Below, piece after piece: positions 43,801 to 54,620 of a stretch of DNA of 64,000 nt. The notes beneath the pieces are model-generated. The model searched no databases and had not been told where the DNA came from. It saw nothing but the letters and a program-made list of their open reading frames with translations. The stretch comes from Membranipora membranacea (lineage: Eukaryota; Bryozoa; Gymnolaemata; Cheilostomatida; Membraniporidae). The stretch covers positions 19,653,387-19,717,386 of the forward strand of contig OU612069.1 in NCBI GenBank assembly GCA_914767715.1. The letters run 5' to 3'. Position 1 is the stretch's first letter, and the number at the start of each line of letters is the position of its first letter. Made by a program: the position numbers and the translations under genes.

Positions 43801-46800
43801 GGAAGGCTGCATATACTTTACAAATTTTACACTGTGTAGAAATCCTACCAAAGTCTTGTCATAATCTATGATACTCACTCTGTAAGCTAAGTCCACTGAG
43901 CAGGTCATTTTGATTCCCTGGTGACTCTTCGGATTCTGACCTCTTAGTGATATCGTGAACATCCGAGTCCTTCATATTCTCATCTACCGGTGATGCCAGC
44001 TTCAAAACAACAATATATAGGCCTATAAACATCAATCCAAGAGTAACATTCTAAATTGCAACAATTTCAAAAAGGATTCACGCGAATATTTAAAGTTTAG
44101 TTTGTAACAGGATACTGCATATTATACTACACTAAATTGTATTCTGAATATTTTAGGGGTAAGTAATGAATACAAAACAGATCCTGAGCATCAACGTTTT
44201 TCTTATCTGATACTTTGATCCACTTTATGATTTATGTAACACTGATCTTCACTTGATAGAAGGTTGGTGTAAGAAAAATAAAATGTTGTTAAATATAAAA
44301 CAAGTCTCACAATAAGCTTATACAACCATTTCACAGAAAAATATGTCTAGATTGCAAAACTTTCAAAAAGGACTGTATAGATTGACAATATAAAGTAAAT
44401 ATATATACAGACAACTTGAATGGAATTGTGTGACAGGGATCTTATTGATACAGGCCTGTTCGAAGAATCAATATTGGGTAGGGAAAGATTTAAACCTATA
44501 ACTGAACTATTCATTTTTCTCAAAGATGCATTACCTCCCATTCAATCATACATTTTATTCATCATGACGAGACTTGCATGATTAAAGGTTGATAAAAATC
44601 CGATGTCTTATCACTCGCCCATCCCGAGGCATGGGCGGCGAAATATTATTGCCTTATTGGCGAGGCCGCAATATCTGCGCCAATTTGCTCTCTGTTTGCA
44701 GGCAGGTCGGAGGACACCTGGGGGACCAACCAATCCCCAGTAGAAGAGTAGAGTAGAAGATGGACTGCAGTGGGATTCGAACCCACGACCTTCAACACTT
44801 GCGTGTTGAAGTCCGGCACTCTAACCAACTGAGCCACCTCCTACTCCATAACAGTGCCCAATATATAATTACTTTGCTCTCTCTCTCTCTTGGTAAACAT
44901 TAGTTTTTCTTCAAGAAGCGATATTCACCATACATACCCATATTTTAATTCCTTTGATAATTTAAATACAGTAAATAGAACTTTTCGGCATTTATAAGGT
45001 ATATGTGATGAAAATAGAGACGCCTTTACTTACTTTGAGCAAGACATGAGCTAAAATGTTTCTTGTCTCCAGAAGATCAGTGGTCAGAGATACTACGGTG
45101 TCTTGAAGGCGTGTCATCTGCTCAGTAAATTCATCTTTCTCCACATATTTTGATGACTTTATGTGCTCAGGTATGCTGTCTGATTGTGCATACAACAAAT
45201 TTAGCCTCAGGAGCATCAATATCACAACTACAGGGCACTCCATCGTTATTCTGAAAGTAAAGCAGTTGATATTCAATCAGTCGTTCACGGATTTGTAAAA
45301 GATTATCATCCGAACAAGATATTTATCCGAAGTGCTGGTCAGTTGACAGCCAGTAGAGTATTAGGCGAATAAATCTGATGAAATACAGCTTTACTTTGGA
45401 ATAAAATAATATTAGATTAAATGTTGTTATTCATCATGACGAGACTTGCATGATTAAAGGTTGATAAAAATCCGATGTCTTATCACTCGCCCATCCCGAG
45501 GCGAGGTTAGTATGTAGGCCAGAAGCAGCCTAGCTGTAACTGCTCTATATAAAAATGGCACGGACAAGTTTTGATGGCAGGAAACTGATCGCATATTATA
45601 CTTCATTGATATTTCTTCTGTAAAATTCACCGGGTTTACCCAGTTGTAGTGGTCATATTTAGAAATTAAAAGGTGTTTTGTTTTTGCACTATAGGTGTGG
45701 GGACATAACTCCTATTCTGTGTAATATTACTATCTAATCTTCAGGGAATTCCAGGTTGAAACTGCATTGTGGGGATTTTGTTGACATGCCAATTTCTTTA
45801 CCAAGTAACTTGCAGGAGTCTGCTCGTGTTAGATAAGGACAAATTTAAAATTTTCAATAAGTATAATGCAGATCTTTATGAGGTTAGTATGATACTGTCT
45901 TGCGGCAGCGTATCCGCAATATTTCTCAAAATTGCATATAATAAGTGAAATGTTAAGAATTCAACAAAAGGTGTTTCTAGGGTGGAACAACGTGCTGAAT
46001 CCAATATTAAGGGTGTACCCAGTTGTAGCGATCATGTCAGCGGCAGCACGGCAGCATATCCTCATTTCCTCTAAAAATTGCTTTTAATGAGTGAAAGATT
46101 AAGAGTTCAAATAAAAGGTGTTTCAAGGGTATAATAACGTGCTGAATATAAAGAAATAAGGGTGTAACCTAGAACAAGTTTGATCCGATTGCCTGCATGC
46201 CTGTTGCTCCCGATCCACGGGTCAACGCCGCGTCGTGACCAGTGGATTGGAAGCCACTCGGAATGCAGGCAAATGGATCAAACTTGGTCTAGTGTACTCA
46301 GTCGTAGCAATCATGTCAGCGGAAGATGGGCAGCGCGGCAGCATATCGCAATTTTTCTCAAAATCGCTTATAATAAGTGAAATGTTACGAGTTTTAAACA
46401 AGGGTAGGGTAGAACAACGTGCTGAATCTAAAACTGAGAGTGTACCCGGTTGTAGCAATCATGTCAGCGGCAGCGCTGCAGCATACCTGCAATTTTCTTC
46501 ACAATTAGGTAAGTGAAATGTTAAGTGATTAATATGGTCAGCAGGAAACACGACTATATGTATGATTTTAACAAGATATTCTATCACATCATTTTAAAAG
46601 GTGGTCAGCGACAGCACTACATCTCAATGAGAACAAGACAAAAAGCAGCATAGACGTGAGACAAATTTGATGTAGGAAAAAAGTGTGTACCCAGTTGAAG
46701 AGGTCAGCTGCAGCACTACTGCATATCCCAAATATTCACACTATCGATATGTGATTAGTGGGAAGTCAAGAGTTTGATGCAGTTGACACAAGTCAAGACT

Positions 46801-47605
46801 ATACTCTTGGGTTCTACATTGTATATGTTTTATCATTGCATGTGGTGGTTGGTGAGAGACAGCGCTACCGCATATCCCCATATCATGTCATTAGCATGTT
46901 AGGAAAGTATGCGAAGCTGGCATATCTAAGTTTTTCAGACTCTGACAGTTGGGTTTCTTTGCTGAAAAGTGAGGCACTCATTGAACTCTTTGCTCATGTG
47001 TTATGCATAAGATATCCAGCCGAAAAATGACATAAGAGGCATTTGGAACATCAAAAATGTTGTTGGTAATTGCCCTAAGACAGTGGTCTTAAGACCATAC
47101 AATATCATACTAGTCCCATAAGAAGTTTGACATAATTCAATTGAAATTTTTCAATTTGTGCTGGTCTGATACGAGCAGACTTCTCTACAAGTTTACTTCG
47201 TGAATTTATTGCCATGTCAACAAATCCCACATTGCAATTTCAACCTGGAATTCCCTGATGATTAGATTAGTTAGACTACACAGAATAGGAGTTATTTCCC
47301 CACACATATAATGCCAAAACAAAACACCTTTTAATTTCTAAATATGACCACTACAACTGGGTACACCCAGTGAATTTTACAGAACATACACCAATGAAGT
47401 ATAAAACGTGACAAATATCCTGCCATCAAATATTGTCTGTGCCAACAAATTTTGCTATAGACGCTTCTGGCCTACAAGACGAGAACAACAGGCAACACAC
47501 ATGTATCATATTTAACACAAATCTAACTGCAATAGGATTTAATTTAGACATACCAGCAATTGTAGAAATAATAGAAAACTTCTTCTCCCACAGTCAGCAG
47601 CAAGA
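40813..47605 (-). CDS. Short-chain collagen C4-like protein, copy 3 (intact)
   Basis: 5'UTR exon about 47605-47554, then coding exons 45250-45034 (ATG 45243), 43999-43879, 43651-43556, 42882-42562, 42259-41990 and 41027-40813 (stop TAA). Coding length 1233 nt, 410 residues. The start at 45243 is chosen because MECPVVVIL aligns with MKCPxxV in copies 1-2; an ATG 33 nt upstream lies in the intron. The coiled-coil region is shorter than in copy 2 (70 residues in exon 2) and the Asp-Gly-rich segment is shortest (96-nt exon). The Gly-X-Y exon is longest (321 nt), with the same GNST break. The C-terminal domain has TRWGRTSC, QCMPLRPEYNSY and TFECVDASP. Intron 1 carries a foldback element and a SINE piece. 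Secreted matrix protein by family. Confidence 0.9.
44555..44845 (-). mobile_element. tRNA-derived SINE
   Basis: Minus-strand head at about 44845-44762 has a clear A box (TGGCTCAGTTGG, 44836-44825) and B box (GGTTCGAATCC, 44783-44773), the split polymerase III promoter. The acceptor stem does not pair and the anticodon arm is replaced by a 9-bp hairpin with a GCAA loop. A body of about 200 bp follows, ending at 44555 in a 76-bp tail also found at 45427-45502. Lies in collagen-3 intron 2. Confidence 0.8.
45427..45502 (-). mobile_element. 5'-truncated SINE copy (76 bp)
   Basis: Identical over 76 bp to 44555-44630, the 3' tail of the SINE. The head and body are missing. It abuts the left arm of the foldback element in collagen-3 intron 1. 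Confidence 0.75.
45513..47476. mobile_element. Foldback DNA element with internal tandem repeats
   Basis: Long terminal inverted arms of about 355 bp (45513-45868 against 47120-47476) match strongly, for example ggaattccaggttgaaa against tttcaacctggaattcc. Inside are about four units of 140-150 bp (about 45890, 46012, 46293 and 46441) with core atcatgtcagcgg and aacaacgtgctgaat, then weaker ones to about 46880. No transposase is recognised. A MITE lies between units. Located in collagen-3 intron 1. Confidence 0.8.
46169..46292. mobile_element. MITE copy nested in foldback element, copy 3
   Basis: 124 bp, best preserved of the family: ctagaacaagtttgatccg at the left and ggatcaaacttggtctag at the right are inverted repeats of about 30 bp with gcctgcat / atgcaggc inside. 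It splits one internal repeat unit between gggtgtaac and tgtactcag. Confidence 0.8.
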
Positions 47606-47630
47606 TTGATGCAGTTATTTATGTTTCGCT

Positions 47631-47638
47631 AATTTATA
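47631..47638 (-). promoter_or_regulatory. TATA box of collagen-3
   Basis: Minus-strand tataaatt, aligned with tataaaat of copies 1 and 2, upstream of an exon 1 with donor GTATGT at 47553. Confidence 0.6.
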
Positions 47639-47730
47639 CTTAAAACATTTAGATGACCACACCAGTATTAAACGCTTGAGCATTAAACAGGTGTGTCACT
47701 TTCTCACGAAAATAGGATATCCAGATCACA

Positions 47731-47910
47731 AAAATAGGAGGAAGTTCATCAAGGTTAGTTGTGAGCCGCCCACGTTTGTGTGAAATATCTATAGATGAAT
47801 CAATGTAACTCCAGACCCTATTCAGCTGTCATCAATTATCTATGATACATGTGAACATCAAATCAATATTAAATTTTAACATTTAGGAGGAAAACTTGGT
47901 AATTGGCTGA
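47731..47910 (-). promoter_or_regulatory. Conserved upstream block of collagen-3
   Basis: More diverged paralogue of 16806-17000 (gttcatcaaggttagttgtg; ccctattcagctgtcatc). Part of the block between these landmarks is deleted compared with copies 1 and 2. Confidence 0.45.
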
Positions 47911-49835
47911 TAAAATTTCTCAAAACAACATGTCATAAACTTACTGCACATGATATATCCCTGGAATAGGAGGAGGGTCAATAGGGTCAGCTGATCGAGA
48001 TATAATCATAATATTGAGTGCCTTGATTCTAAGATATTCTATAAATGCAAATGAAACACTACCAGTATTAATTACACTGCCATTGAAACTCCAAGACAGC
48101 ATATCATGAGCAAGAACTAGCCTTGAAAAAAAGTGGCCACGGGATTTACCCCTGGCATAAGGGGAAGTTCAATAGTGTCAGCTGAAAACAGAACAACATG
48201 GAGTTCACACTGATTGAAAAAGGAATTTGTTCTCCGGCTTGAAGCGCCAGTAAATGAAATCATATTGCAGTCTGCAGCTAATGATATGAGAGCACTTGTC
48301 TCAAGGCCATTTCATCTTTTATATTTATAGTTATATTTTAGCACTGAGAGATATGATTGAAGATATTTTTTTGATGTGGAAGTTACAACCGACATATAAT
48401 ATCGGACAGATGACAAAAAAGTCCTGATATACTAAGATGATAGATCCCACACAGATCTATCGATTAGTGGTTGCATCGGGTCACCGCCGTACAGCTATAT
48501 ATTTTTTTAACATTGAGCGCATATGATATATGTATCAGTTTTGCATCAATGTTTTGTCAGCAGATAATCAGGCTGGCAACTAATTCTGTGTAAAAAAAGA
48601 AGATTTGGTTGGCCGGAAATTGATGGCTTGACGGGAAGTTATTTAGGGTTGCAGGCCAGTGACCTGTTGGGACGGTGTGGGAGAGTAGCAATAGTGCAAG
48701 ACCATCTGCCTGTTGGGCAGGGGGTTGTTTGGAACTTTTTCACATTACGACCCTCCAATTAAAGGCTCTGGGGGATATCAGTAGCCATATACCAATGGAC
48801 AAAAACTTATTAACACAGCAATACTTAAATTGGTCAAATTATTAAATAGTTTTTTAACATGGGTATCAGAAACTATCAAAAAAAAGAAAACATTGTAATC
48901 TGGAATATGAAAAAAAAGTATTGAATGGGGCTCGGGATTGGTTCAAACTTAAAAAAAAGAGTACATTACCATGTTTTTTTAAAACAACAGAAGAATAGAA
49001 AGTAGAATTGGAAAAGAGCAAATCTACTCTTAGAAGAGTGACGTATGCAGTCCTGTGGATATCCCAAGTTTAGTTACGATTGAAGCTCATTGTCAGTCAC
49101 TTTTATACAATACGTGTTACTGGGGCGGACAGGTAACTTGTGGATCTATGCATTAGCATCTCGTACTACTCCAACATTACATGTATGACATCAATTTTTC
49201 TATGACCAAAGTCTATCTTTGTAGGAGCGCAGTCTCTCAACGGTTGCTGTTCATAACCCAAGTCTATTGTTATAGGAGCTCAGTCTATATATTGACAATG
49301 GCCTCAATAGTTTTCTCACGCTTGATTATTAGCAAATACTCATTTATGTATTCCAGCCATAAATGTATCACAGAAAGCAAGTACTCTTTACAACATCAAT
49401 GTACTATTTTTACAACATACATTGAAAGAAAAGAAACCAAATGGCTTGTATCACATGGCTGCTGCGATGTGTGTACAACCAAAATTTTATATGTCTGTTA
49501 GGTTATATATTCCTATAGTCCTATATTTCCACACTGAACAAGAAATTTGAAACATATAAAACCAGGTATCTACTAGAAGCCTGAGAACTAAAAACCAGTT
49601 TTGTAAATATACGAGAAAAAAGTATGATGTGATCACAAATGGAGAGAGATTGCCATATCTGTAAGCCTAGGACGGATGAAAGTGAGAAAGAAAAACAGAG
49701 CAACTCCCGACTGGCAAAATTACATTAAGAGTTGGCTTTTTGAAATGTGTTATGATTTGGTAATGTCATTGACTAAGCATATTGTCATATTGTCATGCAT
49801 AGCCTATATTATAAGTCACACCCACACTGTATCAT
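47911..49835. other. Intergenic between collagen-3 and RSG1-C
   Basis: 48090-48430 continues the collagen upstream duplication (compare 17020-17330). 49080-49510 is the RSG1 3' flank (compare 17550-18060 and 5260-5530). The stretch 48580-49010 has no partner in the window and no gene. Confidence 0.5.
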
Positions 49836-52800
49836 TCATACAACAAGCCCCGCCTCCTGTTGATCCCTATACCACAATCTCTCACAGAGACAGTTAAGTA
49901 TAGGAGCAGTAGTTCGGAGCTCAGTGCCTATATTATCAGCGATACTAGCAGGTGATGGTCCAGGTGTGAGGTTAGATATACCTATTATAGGAATGTCATA
50001 CTGCTTCTCAAAATCTATTAGCTCTCTCTGTGGTACTTCACTCTTACCGTGTTGGTCTAGTCTACAACAGAGAAACACAAACAGTTGTGTGAGGAAAGAA
50101 ATCTGTGAATAAGTCATACACAGAGTCTTTAGTGACAGGGTGAGGGAGTTGATGGTACTCAATTTGACTGAGCAACTTGAAATAATAATCCCGATAAAAC
50201 ACCCGAGGACTCATTCTGATAAATACGAACTGTAGTTTAACTTTGCAGGGAATTCATGTGACAACAGTGGCGACGGTAACTTGGTTGTTAGGCCTACAAT
50301 TAACCACAATCACAGGCCTGATTTGTATCCTATTCTATTTTATTGGGAAGACATATTGGGTGTTACCAACTGCTGCCAAAAAAATTCACCTGAATTTGGT
50401 TGATTTCACAAAATACAGTTGAAATACATTACTACAATAACATCCCACCAGGCAGGGTGGGAGGGGTATATCCCACCTTCCCTGATCGCACATAAATCAA
50501 GTGTAAACCATATTGGGAGTTATCTGCTTAATATCAATGAGAAGGCAACTCGATGCAAATTAATGCAGAAAATCGCACATGCTATTACTACTCCAACTGA
50601 GCATTGACCTCCAGCAAAAGAGCCATGATTTGGTATAAATACAGAAACCATCCAAGTTTGAGGTAGAAACAAGCTTTTCAGGCAAATTATGTACCAATTT
50701 TTTAGTACACCATATTTCACACTTGCTTTGATGTTTTCTATAATACACATCATATGTACATACTTGGTAGCGATGACAAGTTTAGAAATGTTAGTAGTTT
50801 GGTCTGCTAGTATTTTAGACATCTGTTGAGGAATATCCTCAAAACTTGATCGATCTGTCATCGAGAAGCAGAATATCACACCATCAGCGTTCTCCTTCAA
50901 CGTCTACAGAGAAAATACATCAGAGATTGACAGATTAGGAATGAAGAATATAGTATCAAATTATATCAACATGACCACTCAAGGAGATGAATTTTAGCTG
51001 GGTGGACATGGGAGAGATAAGGTAAAGTTTTCACAGCATTCTAACCTATTTGGCACTTCATTGGAAGCTCAACAATGGCAAATAACTCATAACCTGTCAA
51101 TTATATATAATATGGTATACAGTATAGTATACAGTTCTCATACTTTGCCGTTGCTTGTATTCGCATTTCACTATCCACTACATCTCTGCCGATATATAAG
51201 TGGTTGATAGTCATTGCCACTACCAGCAACGGCAAAGTTTGACCACTTAAAGTAGGTGAGTGCGTAGGTAACGGCTTTGTAGTTGATGTTAGTTTGATGT
51301 GTGAAAACAAAATGAACTTCGGAAAAAATAGATCTTTTCTCAGCAGCGCAGGCGAAGAGAAAAGAATAAAAAGTTGGTGTAATTTACTGCCAACTCATAA
51401 AGTATACTGTCAAATTTCATTTCGCTGTTTATTCAGGTATATTCAGGTAGTTCCATCTTATTTAGCTTTAAGCCAACCAGACACATGGTAACCCATAGCA
51501 GTATTTAACACACAATTCTAGTCAGCAGTTGAGTTTTCCCAGTTGTCATATTAACTGAAGCCCTTTGCATATATTTTATACTAATCTTGAGCAGCCATAA
51601 AATGCTAAATAATCATCAGGCACATAGACTCAGTGATTATAGCAAGAGATGATGATATATCAGTAACATTGTGTTCGAGTTTTTGAGATGGTTGTATACA
51701 ATTGTAGTAGTGATGCGACCAAATATTGTCATATGCTCACCTAAAACCCTATCTGTAAAAATTGGGCTGTTTACCTAATAAATAATTATCAATGATCACT
51801 CAATACTGCGAAGTTCATATTACGGTGTAGACTTAGTAGCGTGTTATCACTAGAGTCTAGATCTACCTGAGATCTACCTGAGATCTACATTAGATCTACA
51901 TTAGATTAACACTTACAGGTAGTATATGGTTGAATCTAGACATACATCCCTCTCCAGCATCACAGAACTTGAGTTTGAAGACTACAGGATCCTTAGAACC
52001 AATCAGACGACAGGGCCAAAATATAGTAGTCTGCTCGATACCTGCAGATATACATCACAGTAGTAACTTCTTCTCAGATATATCAGCCAAAAGATAACTG
52101 TTGGGGTTTAATAATCGATGTGAATGTCGACAAAATTATTGATAGATACAATACAATAGGGCTGACCATGTGCGTATTTGTCAATAGCTACAATACCAAA
52201 GCTCAGTTTTTGTGGTTAAAGTGACAGTCCTACTAGGCCATGTTTGGTGTGGTTTTAAAGATATCAGACTGAAAAGTCATTGTGGCAAATGAAATAAAAC
52301 AGCATGTGAACCTTATTGCAGTAAAACCGCTGCAAAGTCTAAAAATTGGGAAAACTGAAAAGTGGATCATAGTGATTTATTGCCTCCTCCTGACCACTAT
52401 GATCCTTGCTGAAATATTTTTAAAAAAACTAATTGCTATTTTCCACAATTTTTCATTTTTTATTATTTTTATTTGCTCTATGGACTCACAATATTCAATT
52501 TACTTGGGTAGTATATCTACTTTTCTAATAGGACTGACCGCTTGAGGTTGCTTACTCATACAATAAAATATCACTATTGAAGATTTACTCAATTTCTATC
52601 TTAGATCTCACAGGGCCCACAGTTTCACATATATTCTGTGGAGCTAATATCATGATAAGGATAACCTTCAAACACTCACTAACCTGGAGTTTCCCTGTAT
52701 AGCCGGGAGACTTCATGACCAGCTAGTTTGGAGACGGTGCTTGTCTTACCACAACCCGACTTTCCACTCAGAATTATCTTATATGAAAACTCCTTTATCT

Positions 52801-53260
52801 TCTTATCAAATACAGGCTTATCTAAAAACCCTACAACATAATAAATAGTTGATAGATAAAACCTTCAGCTAAACAGATAGCCTTCTTCCTAGGCTTATTT
52901 CTCCACAGATGTTGGAAGCCCATTTATACACCTCAATCTTTTATAATGTAACTAACAAGGCTTCTACATAACATTACAGTCTTCTATGAATAATGTGATA
53001 CCGAAATTTCATTGTTGTTTCTTTGAACAGGAAAGGCACTTTAGTGCTTAACAGATGAGTGTTACTGATGTGAGTTTAAAAGCTTCATAGGCTAGCACTT
53101 CAATTTTAGTAACAATTCTTGATGGAGGGTGAGAGGCTATCAATTCCTCACCATATTTGCGTAGAGATGTCGAGTTTTTCTCCATGATTGCCTGGAGGTA
53201 TAGTTTACTATCCGGGCTGTTTACCCAGTTATAATCCACCAATCCTAAAGGAGCAACCAT
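49836..53260 (-). CDS. CPLANE2: RSG1/CPLANE2-like small GTPase, copy C (intact)
   Basis: Exons 53260-53152, 52830-52684, 52041-51917, 50903-50764 and 50061-49836, with sizes 109, 147, 125, 140 and 226 nt identical to copy A; 248 residues. The P-loop GKSGCGKTS, CDAGEG switch II, TKLD G4 motif and C-terminal RLWYRDQQEAGLV are all present. It differs from copy A by few residues (for example LTPGPSPASIADN and a final V for I), so duplication is recent or conversion is active. The donor of exon 4 is GTATGT. Introns 2 and 3 differ in length from copy A, intron 3 being longer (50904-51916). Predicted role as for copy A: basal-body GTPase of the CPLANE module. Confidence 0.9.
51142..51238. repeat. 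Imperfect 40-bp hairpin in RSG1-C intron 3
   Basis: actttgccgttgct (51142 on) faces agcaacggcaaagt (ending 51238). Arms 51142-51181 and 51200-51238 match in most positions. Absent from copies A and B, so probably a MITE that explains part of the longer intron. Confidence 0.6.
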
Positions 53261-53269
53261 AATGTCAAT

Positions 53270-54419
53270 GTCCGACTTCTAAACCAGTTCTCTTATTTAT
53301 TTATTAAGTTTTGTTCTGAAGAGCTGTAACAAAAGAAATTATTAAACATTAAAATGGTCAATACATATGGGAAATTTGATCGTGTAAAGGATGTTTGGTT
53401 GCGTTCACAAGTTTAGGGGAGTCGCATTTGTAGTATTTAACGACTGTCAAGACAACAGTGGCGCTAAAGGGAAGCGCAAGCCATGGCTATAATTTTCATT
53501 GAGAGAACATTTTAAAACAAGTCACACAACAAAAACTTGTCATGATGAGAGGCTATTCAAGCCTAGACTGTGATCACATGCAATACAGCAGTGTTGTGGG
53601 TGGTGCATGGGCCCCACATGGGAGTGTCCTGCAATTACTCTGTAACATTACTATTGGCCTATCTATTTCAGGGCATCTCTGGAAGTTGTATGAGCTTTGA
53701 ATTGGACTCTATCCTAAATTTGTAGCTAATATACGTCTCAACTCTCCACACACAACATTGGAACGGGATGCAACAACAAATATATCTATACCTACTAACT
53801 ACTATGATTTGTTTCATACATGTTGAGACTGCCCACACAGAAATGGCATTTCCGTGAGCCTAGCTACAAGCTAGACTGATCATGATGTCAATGTAATTTA
53901 TTCAAGTGGCTGACAACAAAAATACGATAAGCAAATGAGACCTAGCTAGCTGACCACCGTGTTAAAAGGTGATAGTATTAGCAATAAACTAAACCCCCAA
54001 TTTTAGTTTCTTGGTTTAGTTCATTGGTATTAGCAACCATTGGTATTAGTTCATTGGTATTAGCAACCATAGCACACTGACTAAGCATCAAATTAGAAAA
54101 GCAAATCACCTAATTATTTCAGATTGAAACCCCTAGTAGTGATCAGTGGTCTAGTGGAAATTTTTCTTTGAGGGTTCTCTACTCTCTGGGTTGAAAATTG
54201 TTTTGAGAATTGTTTGCAATTTCTAGATCAAATTGTTATGCACAATATGTAATATATTAATATATGTAATAATAATATGGATATGTAATAGTTATAGTAT
54301 GATTGATATCTGGTCAGAAGAAACAGCTTGACACTGTTTTTGAAGGAAATCCAGTAGGAACTGTGTTCCAAAGGTTCCCCCTCTGTACTGCACCAGTTCC
54401 CACTCACTGAGAACACTGC
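53270..54419. other. Upstream region of RSG1-C
   Basis: 53390-53860 aligns with 8560-8910 upstream of RSG1-A. A short direct duplication (ttagttcattggtattagca) sits at 54020-54070. No gene. Confidence 0.5.
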
Positions 54420-54620
54420 TAGTAATGGTTCAAAAGATGCATCCATGCCCTGAGCATCATATAAACCAAAATTGGTTTGAAATAAAGAACACAAGTATAA
54501 ACTTGAATACTGGGATGGTTGGCACAAAATTTTGTCAAAGTGGATGTGATTGGACAAAATATCTGAGAGGCTATCTTATAGTTTTGAGTGAGGGAGGGCA
54601 ACTCTGGTACTAACCAATCA
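54420..54620. pseudogene. Remnant 3' flank of a lost fourth collagen copy
   Basis: Aligns with 9840-10030 and 27190-27390, which lie downstream of collagen-1 and collagen-2. No collagen exon follows to the right, so the block is cut here. Confidence 0.6.

Noticed and set aside
44762-44845. Functional tRNA gene on the minus strand
   Set aside because: A and B boxes are good, but the acceptor strands do not pair, the anticodon arm is a 9-bp hairpin instead of 5 bp with a 7-nt loop, and a SINE body follows.
46235-46516. Open frames inside the foldback element
   Set aside because: They run across the internal repeats and the nested MITE, so openness is a by-product of repeat structure. No transposase motifs.
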